A DNA stretch of 64,000 nt, taken from NCBI RefSeq assembly GCF_900103625.1, contig NZ_LT629700.1, positions 1,364,001 to 1,428,000 on the forward strand, written 5' to 3'. Each line of letters starts with the position of its first letter. Positions within the stretch are counted from its first letter, which is position 1. The notes beneath the pieces are model-generated. The model made no database searches. It saw only the letters and a list, made by a program, of their open reading frames with translations, and was not told the origin of the DNA. The DNA is from Corynebacterium mycetoides (GTDB lineage: Bacteria > Actinomycetota > Actinomycetes > Mycobacteriales > Mycobacteriaceae). The position numbers were made by a program, and so were the translations under genes. This document shows positions 56,127-64,000 of this stretch, piece by piece.

Positions 56127-57611
56127 GTGAGCAAAGACAACGGACGCACCGAACGGCCCGGCACCGAGCGGGGCCGGGCCTCGGGCAATCAGGACGACAG
56201 GGACAGCAGGGATTTCGTGGGCGCCCTCGACACGACGGTCGAGGAGCCGACGATGTTCCCCACTCCGGCGGACGCCGCCCAGGAACTCTCGGGCGCGCCC
56301 GTCGACAAGGGCGACATCATCGCCTCCGACGGTCGAACAGCCGCCGCGTGGGCTCTGCGTTTCATCATTCTCGTCGCTGCCACCGCACTACTGCTCTACC
56401 TGCTGCGCTACGTGTGGTTCGGGGTCTTGCCGGTGCTGCTCGCCCTGATTGTGTGCACGGTGCTGTGGCCGCCCGTGCGTTTCCTGCGCAGCAAAGGTTT
56501 TCCCGCCGCGCTCGCCGTCCTCCTGGTCATCGTCGGCGCTTTCGCCATCTTCGGCGCCATCATCGCGGCCATGGCACCGATAGTCCGCGATCAGGGCGGA
56601 CAGCTTGTGACCCAGGCGCAGGCGGGCATCAACCAGATCATCGCGTGGGCCGAAGAGAACCTCACGTTCGTCGAAGGTGATCAAATCCAGCAGGGCATTT
56701 CGCAGGCGGCGGACTTTGTGCGCAGCCAGGCGTCGAATATCGCCTCCGGCGTCTTCACCGGCCTGGGCGCGGTAGCGAGTATCGGAACCACCTTGGTTCT
56801 CACGCTGATTCTGACCTTCTTCTTCCTCAAGGACGGAGACTCCTTCCTCCCCTTCCTGCGCAAGTACATGGGCGTGAAGACAGGCTGGCACCTGACGGAA
56901 GTGCTCATGCGATCCTGGAACACTCTCGCCGGATTCATCCGCACCCAGGCCCTCGTGTCAGCCGTGGACGCGTTCTTCATCGGCGTCGGCTTGATCATCC
57001 TCGGTGTTCCGCTGTGGCCGGTTCTTGCTGTGATCACGTTCTTCGCAGGCTTCATCCCGATCATCGGCGCCTTCACCGCTGGCGCGCTCGCTGTGATCGT
57101 CGCTCTGGTCTCCAACGGGCTGACCAACGCCATCCTCGTCCTCATCCTCGTCGTCGCGGTTCAGCAGATAGAGGGCAACATCTTGCAGCCTGTCTTGCAG
57201 TCGCGCGCGATGGGCCTGCACGCGGCAGTCGTCCTCCTCGCAGTCGCCCTCGGGGGAACCCTGTTCGGCATCGTCGGCGCTTTCCTGGCGGTGCCTGTTG
57301 CCGCGGTTGCCGCCGTCTTCCTCGGTTACTGGGCGGAAATGGTCTCGCTGCGCGCCGGTGAGATCACAGCCGATGACATCAAGATCGCGACTCAGCAAAG
57401 CCAGACCTTGGACTCCAAGGAGGCGTTCGTGGCTGTACGCGAGCGGATGCGCGCGATCGGACGCAGCAGGGAAGGACAGTCACCCACACCGGTGAGCCAG
57501 AAGAGAGGTTCAACCCGCGTGCCCTCCTCTCAGGAAGCTCCCCCCCACCGCTACGACCGAGAGGTCCCCGGACGCACCCGCGCGATCGAAGACGACGCGA
57601 AGGACGCGTAG
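56127..57611 (+). CDS. AI-2E family transporter
   Basis: Membrane protein of 494 residues. A hydrophilic N-terminus of about 75 residues is followed by about eight helices with the family pattern (FAGFIPIIGAFTAGALAVIVAL; QQIEGNILQPVLQSRAMGLHA) and a basic, Pro-rich tail. Members export autoinducer-2 or act as Na+/H+ antiporters; which applies here is unknown. The start is a GTG at 56127 giving MSKDNGRTERPG. Confidence 0.88.
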   Translation: MSKDNGRTERPGTERGRASGNQDDRDSRDFVGALDTTVEEPTMFPTPADAAQELSGAPVDKGDIIASDGRTAAAWALRFIILVAATALLLYLLRYVWFGVLPVLLALIVCTVLWPPVRFLRSKGFPAALAVLLVIVGAFAIFGAIIAAMAPIVRDQGGQLVTQAQAGINQIIAWAEENLTFVEGDQIQQGISQAADFVRSQASNIASGVFTGLGAVASIGTTLVLTLILTFFFLKDGDSFLPFLRKYMGVKTGWHLTEVLMRSWNTLAGFIRTQALVSAVDAFFIGVGLIILGVPLWPVLAVITFFAGFIPIIGAFTAGALAVIVALVSNGLTNAILVLILVVAVQQIEGNILQPVLQSRAMGLHAAVVLLAVALGGTLFGIVGAFLAVPVAAVAAVFLGYWAEMVSLRAGEITADDIKIATQQSQTLDSKEAFVAVRERMRAIGRSREGQSPTPVSQKRGSTRVPSSQEAPPHRYDREVPGRTRAIEDDAKDA

Positions 57612-57619
57612 CGTTCCTG

Positions 57620-57657
57620 CCCGGTGGCCTGCACTTTCTGCAGACCACCGGGTTTTT
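57620..57657 (+). terminator. Rho-independent terminator after the AI-2E gene
   Basis: Stem CCCGGTGG/CCACCGGG with an inner CTGCA/TGCAG pairing, followed by TTTTT. Confidence 0.88.
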
Positions 57658-57713
57658 CTCTACCGTGGATCGTGTAGTTACAACAATCAACACTGTGGAA
57701 GGAGATCGCCACA

Positions 57714-58238
57714 ATGGCTGACCTCGCAGGAAAGAAAATCGCTATTATCTCCACCGACCGGTTCGAGGATTCGGAGCTGACCTCCCCGAAGGAGGCCGTG
57801 GAAGCGGCCGGCGCCACCACGGACGTGATTTCCACGGAGTCCGGGGAAATCGAGGGCAAGAACGGCACGAAGGTCCCGGTTAGCCTCACCACCGCCGAGG
57901 CGAAGGCCGAGGATTACGACGCCCTTATCCTGCCGGGCGGCACCGGCAACGCCGACACCATCCGCACCGACGATGAGGCCGTGCGGTTGGTCAAGGAGTT
58001 CCGTGACGCGGATAAGCCGGTCGGTGTTATCTGCCACGGCGGATGGATTCTCACCGAGGCAGACGTCATTAAGAACGTTAAGCTCACCTCCTACAAGTCC
58101 CTCAAGACGGACCTGAGCAACGCCGGCGCCAATTGGGTGGACGAGGAAGTCGTCGTTGACGGCGGCTTCATCTCCTCGCGCACCCCGGAGGATCTGCCTG
58201 CCTTCAACAAGGCGATCGTGACGGAGTTCGCGAAGTAG
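57714..58238 (+). CDS. DJ-1/PfpI family protein (type 1 glutamine amidotransferase fold)
   Basis: Protein of 174 residues with the nucleophile elbow VICHGGW (Cys107, His108) and the conserved Glu18 (DRFEDSEL). Family members act as proteases, glyoxalases or general stress proteins; no choice is possible from sequence. The RBS AAGGAGATCGCC precedes the ATG, and strong terminators sit on both sides, so it is a monocistronic, well-translated gene. Confidence 0.9.
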   Translation: MADLAGKKIAIISTDRFEDSELTSPKEAVEAAGATTDVISTESGEIEGKNGTKVPVSLTTAEAKAEDYDALILPGGTGNADTIRTDDEAVRLVKEFRDADKPVGVICHGGWILTEADVIKNVKLTSYKSLKTDLSNAGANWVDEEVVVDGGFISSRTPEDLPAFNKAIVTEFAK

Positions 58239-58261
58239 CACTACCGCGCCAGTTCTACAGA

Positions 58262-58297
58262 AGCTCCCCCCGGTTTCATACCGGGGGGAGCTTTTTT
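58262..58297 (+). terminator. Rho-independent terminator after the DJ-1 gene
   Basis: Stem AGCTCCCCCCGGT / ACCGGGGGGAGCT with a short loop TTCAT, then TTTTTT. Confidence 0.95.
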
Positions 58298-58320
58298 CGT
58301 CGCTTAGCGCGGCGTCGTGG

Positions 58321-59469
58321 CTAGAACGAGGAACCGAGGGTGGTCGTGGAGCTGCCCACCAGACCACTGCCCACGGTGCTGGACGCCTCGGCGAGGCGAG
58401 CGCTGGAGCCTTCCGCGATGCCGCCGTGTTCATGCGGGTCAACGACATCGCCCCGCGCGTAGCTCGGCAGCTCGGGCTCGGAGAGGTAGCGAGGCTCGCC
58501 CAGTGCCGCCAAGTACTCCGGTGCCGCGTGAAGCACCGAAACCAGGTTGAGCAGGTTGGTATGCGGAGCGAGGAGGCGCCCGCAGTCCGCCGGCGCGATA
58601 CGCGCCGGGTTCGCCGGGCCATCGTTGTTCAAGGCGTCGAACGCCAGCTGGTAGGCGGTGTTGTTGAGCAGCAGGGTGATGTGGCCCGCGTACTGGTTGG
58701 GGCAGACGTCCTGGACCGGAATGTTCGTGCCGCCGAGGATGGAACTGGCCAAGTGAGCCGGCTGGATGCCCGGATCGGTTTTGCTGAAGATGCTGGTGGC
58801 ATCGATGTTCTCCGGCAGGGGAGCTGCGTTGAGCGCCTGCAGGAACTTCGAACGCGGGTGCATCTGCCAGGCGATGACGGGACAAGTAACCACCACTTCG
58901 CACACCGGCTCAATCAACGTCGTGCCGCGCACGGCGCCGGCGAGTGAGATGAAATCGTCCACCAGGGCCGCGGCGCTGGCGTCGTAACGCATGGCCCACA
59001 TCGCGGCGGGCGTGCCCGCGCTATGCCCGATGACGCTGACGTCTCGTCCGAGGCGTGCCTGGGCGAGCTTGATGCCCTGGGCGACGTACAGCGCGGTCTG
59101 AGTGAGGTCACCCCGGCCACTGTGCGGAGGCTGCACCCAGCACACGTCGAAGCCCTGCTCGGTGAGCTGCGGGATGAAGTTGGAACCGAACGTTTGGAAG
59201 ATGTCGGCGGCGACCCCGGAGACGAGCACGACGGTCTTCGTTGCGGCGGGATCCGCCGTGGGCTCGGCGCAGCCGAACGCGGAGTTAAGCTCCTCAACCG
59301 GTGGGACATAGTCGCCCATGGCGTAGGCGTCCAATCCGTGCGCCGTCGACGAACCGACGAGGAGAGAGCTTCCGTTTGGCACTTCCTGCGCTCCGGCGGG
59401 GGCCACCACCCCGCCGAGGGCCACCACCACGGCGCCTATAGCGGCGAGAATCCACTTAAATCTGAACAC
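58321..59469 (-). CDS. Secreted lipase/esterase (alpha/beta-hydrolase)
   Basis: Exported lipase-like protein of 382 residues. The signal peptide FKWILAAIGAVVVALGGVVAPAGAQ ends in AGA-Q. The nucleophile is in VIGHSAGTPAAMW, the lid region follows, and a His near PHEHGG may be part of the triad. Corynebacterial lipases of this family hydrolyse triacylglycerols. The start was set at the GTG at 59469 because GGAG lies 8 nt upstream and it places the signal peptide at the N-terminus. GSS repeats occur at both ends. Confidence 0.83.
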   Translation of the reverse strand: MFRFKWILAAIGAVVVALGGVVAPAGAQEVPNGSSLLVGSSTAHGLDAYAMGDYVPPVEELNSAFGCAEPTADPAATKTVVLVSGVAADIFQTFGSNFIPQLTEQGFDVCWVQPPHSGRGDLTQTALYVAQGIKLAQARLGRDVSVIGHSAGTPAAMWAMRYDASAAALVDDFISLAGAVRGTTLIEPVCEVVVTCPVIAWQMHPRSKFLQALNAAPLPENIDATSIFSKTDPGIQPAHLASSILGGTNIPVQDVCPNQYAGHITLLLNNTAYQLAFDALNNDGPANPARIAPADCGRLLAPHTNLLNLVSVLHAAPEYLAALGEPRYLSEPELPSYARGDVVDPHEHGGIAEGSSARLAEASSTVGSGLVGSSTTTLGSSF

Positions 59470-59651
59470 TATAAATGCTCCATCTAGCTTGCTCGCCGCA
59501 AAAACATTGCGGCGAGGTATCGAAAAAGATAACAATTGACTAATAGATGGTGCTCCACATGTTGTTACATCACCGAAATCGCCCCAGCTCCGTCACCTGT
59601 TCCGCGGTGCCGCCGGTACAGGGCACTTCTTGTTACGCCCGGCGCGTGGTT

Positions 59652-59657
59652 TACCCT
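59652..59657 (+). promoter_or_regulatory. Predicted -10 of the ACR3 gene (leaderless)
   Basis: TACCCT, 6 nt, GTG at 59664. Confidence 0.4.
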
Positions 59658-59663
59658 TGCTCT

Positions 59664-60734
59664 GTGACGCAACCGAGCACTCTTCCCCGCCTGTCTTTCC
59701 TCGACAGGTTTCTCCCCGTGTGGATCCTGCTGGCCATGGGCGCCGGCCTGGCCATCGGCCGATTCATCCCCGCCGTCCCCGGCGCCCTCGGCGCGATGGA
59801 GGTCGGGGGAATTTCCCTGCCCATCGCACTCGGTCTGCTGGTAATGATGTACCCGCCGCTGGCCAAAGTCCGCTACGACAAAGCCGGCGCGATCGCCTCC
59901 GACACACGGTTAATGGCGGTGTCTCTCACCCTGAACTGGGTCGTCGGCCCGGCCGTGATGTTCACCCTGGCGTGGATCTTCCTGCCGGATCAGCCCGAGT
60001 TGCGCACCGGCCTCATCATCGTCGGCCTGGCGCGCTGCATCGCGATGGTCCTAGTGTGGTCGGATCTCGCCTGCGCCGACCGCGAGGCCACCGCAGTGCT
60101 CGTGGCCATCAACTCCGTGTTCCAGGTCCTCATGTTCGGAATCCTGGGGTGGTTCTACCTGCAGGTCCTCCCCTCCTGGCTGGGGCTTGACACCGCATCC
60201 GCGCAGTTTTCCCTGACCGCCATCGTCGGCTCCGTCGCCGTCTTCTTGGGCGTCCCGCTTGCCGCCGGGGCGCTCTCCCGCATCATCGGCGAGGCGACGC
60301 GCGGCCGGGCGTGGTACGAAAACACGTTCCTGCCCGCGGTGTCGCCGCTGGCGCTCATCGGACTGCTCTACACCATCGTCCTGCTGTTCTCGCTGCAGGG
60401 AGACAAGATCGTCGCCCAGCCGTGGACGGTCGCGCGAGTCGGCGTGCCCCTGCTGCTCTACTTCATCGGCATGTTCGCCATCGCGCTCGCCGCGTCCAAG
60501 GCAACCGGGATGGGCTACGCCCAGTCGGCCTCGGTGAGCTTCACCGCGGCGGGCAACAACTTCGAGCTCGCCATCGCCGTGTCCATCGGCACCTTCGGCG
60601 CGACCTCCGCCGAGGCCCTGGCGGGCACGATCGGACCGCTGATCGAGATCCCGGTTCTCGTCGGACTCGTATATTTCATGGTGTGGGCCGGCACGAAACT
60701 CTTCCCCTCCGACCCCACTCTTCCCCCGCGCTGA
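59664..60734 (+). CDS. ACR3-type arsenite efflux permease
   Basis: Membrane carrier of 356 residues with ten helices. The ACR3 motifs are [43 protein letters not shown] and [21 protein letters not shown]. The start was set at the GTG at 59664 ([16 protein letters not shown]), since the longer frame reading has no RBS. arsC follows 13 nt after its stop. No ArsR-type regulator lies nearby. Confidence 0.92.
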   Translation: MTQPSTLPRLSFLDRFLPVWILLAMGAGLAIGRFIPAVPGALGAMEVGGISLPIALGLLVMMYPPLAKVRYDKAGAIASDTRLMAVSLTLNWVVGPAVMFTLAWIFLPDQPELRTGLIIVGLARCIAMVLVWSDLACADREATAVLVAINSVFQVLMFGILGWFYLQVLPSWLGLDTASAQFSLTAIVGSVAVFLGVPLAAGALSRIIGEATRGRAWYENTFLPAVSPLALIGLLYTIVLLFSLQGDKIVAQPWTVARVGVPLLLYFIGMFAIALAASKATGMGYAQSASVSFTAAGNNFELAIAVSIGTFGATSAEALAGTIGPLIEIPVLVGLVYFMVWAGTKLFPSDPTLPPR

Positions 60735-60747
60735 AAGGAAACCCGCG

Positions 60748-61167
60748 ATGACCCACACCCCGTCCGTCCTCTTCGTCTGCGTCAGCAACGGCGGAAAATC
60801 CCAGATGGCCGCGGCACTCGCGCGCAAGCGCGCGGGCGACCGCCTCGAGGTGCACTCCGCAGGCACCGCCCCGGGCACGACGCTCAACGCCGAATCCGTC
60901 GAGGCCATCGCCGAGGCGGGCGCCGACATGTCCGGCGGCCGCCCCACCGCCGTCGACCCCGAGCTGCTGCGCCGGGTGGACCGCACCATCATCCTCGGCA
61001 CCGACGCCCAGCTCGAGCTGCCCGCCGACGCCCGCGGCACCCTCGAACGCTGGGAGACCGACGAGCCTTCGCTGCGCGGCATCGGGGGCATGGAGCGCAT
61101 GCGACTGCTTCGCGACGACATCGACGCCCGGGTCGCCACGCTCGTAGATGAGCTGACCCAGAAGTAA
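60748..61167 (+). CDS. arsC: Arsenate-mycothiol transferase (arsenate reductase)
   Basis: Low-molecular-weight phosphatase-fold enzyme of 139 residues. It starts with [19 protein letters not shown], the mycothiol-type P-loop with nucleophile Cys11 and Lys instead of the usual Arg. Such enzymes reduce arsenate with mycothiol and mycoredoxin, giving arsenite to ACR3. The RBS AAAGGAAA lies before the ATG. Confidence 0.9.
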   Translation: MTHTPSVLFVCVSNGGKSQMAAALARKRAGDRLEVHSAGTAPGTTLNAESVEAIAEAGADMSGGRPTAVDPELLRRVDRTIILGTDAQLELPADARGTLERWETDEPSLRGIGGMERMRLLRDDIDARVATLVDELTQK

Positions 61168-61725
61168 CTACCGCTTCAGGGCGGCCCTGACCAACCGCGC
61201 CGCGAAGCGCGGCAGGTCGTCGCTCACGGCCGCCAGCTCGCGCGGGTCCTCCGGCAGGCCGAGGATCCGAGCGCCCTGCAGCGCCTTCGCGTCAAACACC
61301 GGCGCCAGCTCCGGCCACACCCCCTGCGCCTCGCGCGCGAACATGCGCGCGCACGCTGGGCCCACCCCGTCGAAAAGCTGCAGTGACGACGGCGCGCCGG
61401 CGCGCAGAGCGCGCAGGTCCCCGTCGTAGTCCCGCATCAGTTGCTCGCTCATGGCTTTCAGGCGCGCGGTCGTGGAGACGTCGTAACGCGCATAGCCCGC
61501 CCGGCCGAAAACCTGGATGAAGGTGGAGCTCGGCGTGTCCACCATGGCGCGCGGGGAGGTCAAGCCCGCGGCAAACAACCCGCGCGCGGCGGCCACGGCG
61601 ACGGACGAGGTGATCGGCTTCGCCTGCAGCATGCACAGGGTGAGCAGCTGGAACAACGGGCCGGCGGCGTTGTCGAGCTCGATGCCCGCCTCCTCGGCGA
61701 AAGTCAGTGTCACGTCATCTTCCAT
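61168..61725 (-). CDS. HhH-GPD-like (endonuclease III-like) small protein
   Basis: Protein of 185 residues with a helical layout resembling base-excision glycosylases: FQLLTLCMLQAKPITSSVAVAAARGLF, then a hairpin-like FDGVGPACARMF. No catalytic Lys/Asp pair or Fe-S cysteines are clear, so enzyme activity is uncertain. It abuts arsC convergently with no gap and is divergent from lplA with overlapping promoters. Confidence 0.6.
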   Translation of the reverse strand: MEDDVTLTFAEEAGIELDNAAGPLFQLLTLCMLQAKPITSSVAVAAARGLFAAGLTSPRAMVDTPSSTFIQVFGRAGYARYDVSTTARLKAMSEQLMRDYDGDLRALRAGAPSSLQLFDGVGPACARMFAREAQGVWPELAPVFDAKALQGARILGLPEDPRELAAVSDDLPRFAARLVRAALKR

Positions 61726-61733
61726 ATCAGCCG

Positions 61734-61741
61734 GTTATAGT
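61734..61741. promoter_or_regulatory. Overlapping divergent -10 elements of lplA and the HhH gene
   Basis: Plus strand TATAGT (61736-61741), 7 nt, lplA ATG at 61749. Minus strand TATAAC (61739-61734), 8 nt, ATG at 61725. Confidence 0.5.
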
Positions 61742-61748
61742 CGCGTAC

Positions 61749-62810
61749 ATGAACAAGCACCACTTTGCACTCAAGGTCACCGGCGGCAAACTCGTCGTGG
61801 CCGACATCACCGACGACGGCGACACAATCACCGCCGCCACCATCTCGGGGGACTTCTTCCTCGAGCCGGAGGAAGCGTACGACGCCATCAACAACGCGCT
61901 GGTCGGTGCGAGCGTCAGCGACGTCACCGACATCCTCGAGGAGCGCGTGGAACGGGCACTCGCCGACATCGACGGGGTCGACCTCCACGGGTTCTCCCCG
62001 CGCGACGTTGCGGTGGTCACGCGCCGCGCGCTTGTCGACGCCAAGGACATCACCGATTACGAATGGACTGTAATCCACTCCCCCGTGCTGCCCACCCCGC
62101 TGAACGTGGCGCTCGACGAGTACCTGCTCGAGGAGGTCCGCGCCGGCCGCAAGGGCCCCATGCTGCGGTTTTGGGAGTGGGAGGACAGGGCCGTGGTGTT
62201 CGGCTCGTACCAGTCCTACCGCAACGAACTCGACCCGGAGGGGGTGCAGCGCCACGGCATCGTCCCGGTGCGGCGCATCTCCGGCGGCGGGGCGATGTTT
62301 ATGGAGGGCGGCAACTGCGTGACGTACTCGCTCTACATGCCCGACGACATTGTGCGGGGGCTCAGTTACGTCGATTCGTACCAGTACCTCGACGCGTGGG
62401 TCCTCGCCGGGTTGAAGCAGCTCGGCGTCAACGCGTGGTACGTGCCCATCAACGACATCACCTCCGACGGCGGCAAGATCGGCGGCGCCGCGCAGAAGCG
62501 CGTCCCGGGCGCCGTGTTGCACCACACCACGATGAGCTACGACATCGACGCCGACAAGATGGCGGAGGTGCTGCGCCCGGCCAAGGTCAAGCTGGCCGAC
62601 AGGGGGGTGCGGTCCGCCAAGAAGCGCGTCGACCCGCTGCGCCGGCAGACCGGCGTCTCGCGCTCGGAGGTGATCGAGACGCTGATCTCCACGTTCATGT
62701 CCCGCTACCCCGCCACGCGCGGCGAGCTTACCGACGCCGACCTCGCCGCGGGCCAGGAGCTGGTGGACGCGAAGTTCTCCAGCGATGAGTGGACCCGACG
62801 CATCTCGTAG
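61749..62810 (+). CDS. lplA: Lipoate-protein ligase with N-terminal accessory domain
   Basis: Attaches lipoate to 2-oxoacid dehydrogenase and glycine-cleavage proteins. The 353-residue protein has the accessory (Lip_prot_lig_C-like) domain first: KVTGGKLVVADITDDGDTI, SGDFFLEPEEAYDAINNALVGA, then DLHGFSPRDV up to about 95. The ligase domain follows with RRISGGGAMFMEGGNCVTYSLY and the catalytic Lys in DGGKIGGAAQKR. In E. coli LplA the order is reversed. The start at 61749 is predicted leaderless. Confidence 0.88.
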   Translation: MNKHHFALKVTGGKLVVADITDDGDTITAATISGDFFLEPEEAYDAINNALVGASVSDVTDILEERVERALADIDGVDLHGFSPRDVAVVTRRALVDAKDITDYEWTVIHSPVLPTPLNVALDEYLLEEVRAGRKGPMLRFWEWEDRAVVFGSYQSYRNELDPEGVQRHGIVPVRRISGGGAMFMEGGNCVTYSLYMPDDIVRGLSYVDSYQYLDAWVLAGLKQLGVNAWYVPINDITSDGGKIGGAAQKRVPGAVLHHTTMSYDIDADKMAEVLRPAKVKLADRGVRSAKKRVDPLRRQTGVSRSEVIETLISTFMSRYPATRGELTDADLAAGQELVDAKFSSDEWTRRIS

Positions 62811-62827
62811 GGAAAACGCCGGGTACA

Positions 62828-62862
62828 ACCCCCAAAGACCCCCCGAAGACCCCCCGAAGACC
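62828..62862 (-). repeat. 11-bp tandem repeat between lplA and the TauE-like gene
   Basis: ACCCCCAAAG, ACCCCCCGAAG, ACCCCCCGAAG in tandem, just beyond the stop codons of two convergent genes. Confidence 0.85.
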
Positions 62863-63813
62863 TTAGCGGGATCGAGCGTGGTTTTCCGCGCCTTCTGCCG
62901 CGCCGAGGTCTTCTTTCAGCTGCTCCCTTTCTGACGCGGCACGCGAGTTGGCCCGGGCTTTGACGGCGCCGCGGTAGCACAGCACCGCGCCGATCGCGAT
63001 CACGAGCACGCGCACGACCCACAGGTTGTCGTCCAGGCCGATGGCCTTGAGCACCGTCGGCAAGTTGAGCGCCACGATGAGCGTGCCCACGAACCCGCCG
63101 AGGAGGATCGGGTTGAGGCGGGTGACCAGCCACGCCGCGAGCGGGGCCGCGATGACGCCGCCGATGAGGAGTGCGACAACCGCGGCGAGGTTGGCCACCA
63201 GATCCTGCCACATACTGATGAGGAAGCCCGCCGTGGCCGCGAAGGTGACAAAGAACTCCGCCGTGTTGACGGTGCCCACAATGCGGCGCGGCTCGGAGCG
63301 CCCTGCCGCCAGCAGCGTGGAGGTGGTAACAGGGCCCCACCCGCCGCCGCCGGTGGCGTCGACGAACCCGCCGAACAAGCCGAGCCCGCCCAGGAAACCG
63401 CGGGAGTGGGGCTTTGAGGTCGACCTGCGCTGCGTCAGCCCGCGGGAGAAACGCAGCATCAGGTTCGCGCCGATGAGCGCGAGAATCAGCGCCATGATCG
63501 GCTTGGCCACCTCGGTGGACAGGTTGGACAACACGGTGGCGCCCGCAAAGGCGCCGATGGAGCCCGGGATGCCGATGGCGGCAACGACCTTCCAGTCGAC
63601 GTTGCCGAATCGCCAGTGCGAGAGGCCGGAGACGAAAGTGGTGCCCAGCTCAGCGGTGTGCACGACGGCCGAGGCCTGCGCCGGCCCGAGGCCGGCGAGC
63701 ATAACCAAAATGGTGGTGGAGGTGACGCCGAACCCCATGCCGAGGCCGCCGTCGACAAGCTGGGCCGCCAGCCCAGCCACAGCGATGAGAATCAGCGTAG
63801 TGAGGTTGTTCAT
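62863..63813 (-). CDS. TauE/SafE-type sulfite/anion permease (CysZ-like)
   Basis: Membrane protein of 316 residues with about eight helices and the family patterns GLAAQLVDGGLGMGFGVTSTT, GATVLSNLS and GGFVDATGGGGWGPVTTSTLL. In C. glutamicum the homologue (cysZ) is a sulfate permease next to cysY. Here too the upstream gene on the same strand looks like cysY, ending 1 nt before this start (TAACATG). The sulfate role is inferred. Confidence 0.85.
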   Translation of the reverse strand: MNNLTTLILIAVAGLAAQLVDGGLGMGFGVTSTTILVMLAGLGPAQASAVVHTAELGTTFVSGLSHWRFGNVDWKVVAAIGIPGSIGAFAGATVLSNLSTEVAKPIMALILALIGANLMLRFSRGLTQRRSTSKPHSRGFLGGLGLFGGFVDATGGGGWGPVTTSTLLAAGRSEPRRIVGTVNTAEFFVTFAATAGFLISMWQDLVANLAAVVALLIGGVIAAPLAAWLVTRLNPILLGGFVGTLIVALNLPTVLKAIGLDDNLWVVRVLVIAIGAVLCYRGAVKARANSRAASEREQLKEDLGAAEGAENHARSR

Positions 63814-63814
63814 G

Positions 63815-64000
63815 TTAGGTCTCGTGCCTTCCGGTGTTTCGGTGCAGGGCCTCGCGGTAGCGCGAGGCGACGATGTCCGACAGATCTGTGGTCAGAGGTG
63901 CCGAGTGGGTAAAGGTCGCGCCCGTCGCGTCCTGGATGTGGCCCAGGGCGCCGGTGACGCGGTCGAGCAGGAGTCCGTCCGTGACGAACAGCGGCAGCAG
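63815..64000 (-). CDS. Sirohydrochlorin ferrochelatase-like (CysY), partial
   Basis: Last 61 residues of a CbiX-type chelatase running off the window edge. Visible are LLPLFVTDGLLLDRVTGAL near the edge and the end SDIVASRYREALHRNTGRHE. CysY supplies siroheme for sulfite reductase, which fits the TauE/CysZ-like gene downstream. The assignment rests on synteny and a short match. Confidence 0.7.
   Translation of the reverse strand: MLPLFVTDGLLLDRVTGALGHIQDATGATFTHSAPLTTDLSDIVASRYREALHRNTGRHET

Overview
The window is chromosomal DNA from a high-GC actinobacterium, almost certainly a Corynebacterium or close relative. The evidence is gene content and order: glnX-glnH-pknG beside ackA-pta and a MutT3-type NUDIX gene, dnaK-grpE-dnaJ-hspR with HspR boxes, def-GNAT-xthA, a mycothiol-type arsenate reductase, a quinone-dependent pyruvate dehydrogenase and a TauE/CysZ-like gene followed by a CysY-like gene. 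Many neighbourhoods match the Rv0350-Rv0430 part of Mycobacterium tuberculosis. No rRNA, complete tRNA or CRISPR array was seen. Positions 1-144, upstream of mnhA, show only the mnhA ribosome binding site.

Layout. 145-6534: Mrp/Mnh Na+/H+ antiporter operon, subunit B fused to A. 6541-9414 (minus): GCS2-type ligase, LytR_C protein and DUF559-type protein. 9461-9610: a doublet of a novel-looking palindromic repeat. 9610-13630: divergent DUF3263/def pair, GNAT, xthA, cls. 13652-15822 (minus): ABC exporter and NUDIX. 15914-20771: glnX-glnH-pknG. 20801-25841 (minus): ackA, pta, purT, purA. 25900-30052: unknown protein, PRC-barrel/DUF2382 protein, nadA-nadC. 30060-37278 (minus): FUSC, fba, GH76, trmH, pyrE, Pro/Glu-rich membrane protein, rhodanese, DUF4265-like. 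37453-39275: mobile scar with an intact IS256-family element, an IS3 end and a gene remnant. 39379-45414: clpB, second repeat doublet, gltS, degenerate flavohemoglobin, nitrilase. 45504-49649: EspC-like small protein, DUF1023 hydrolase, poxB, membrane protein. 49769-55871 (minus): hspR, dnaJ, grpE, dnaK, ald. 56127-64000: AI-2E-type permease, DJ-1 protein, lipase, ACR3/ArsC, HhH protein, lplA, TauE, partial cysY.

How they work together. HspR, encoded here, should repress both dnaK and clpB through three CTTGAGT-N7-ACTCAAG-like boxes that overlap the predicted -35 regions. GlnX/GlnH/PknG form the amino-acid sensing branch controlling 2-oxoglutarate dehydrogenase through OdhI. PoxB, AckA-Pta and Ald handle overflow acetate and acetaldehyde.

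Three patterns run across the window. (1) About twenty gene starts have a TANNNT-like hexamer 6-8 nt before the start codon, implying widespread leaderless transcripts. (2) Short tandem duplications sit at gene ends: 9 or 12 bp units inside reading frames, 11 or 14 bp units at or beyond stop codons. (3) A rigidly spaced ~72-76 bp repeat with inverted GATGTCAC ends occurs as tandem doublets at two unlinked loci. The third is the best candidate for something undescribed.
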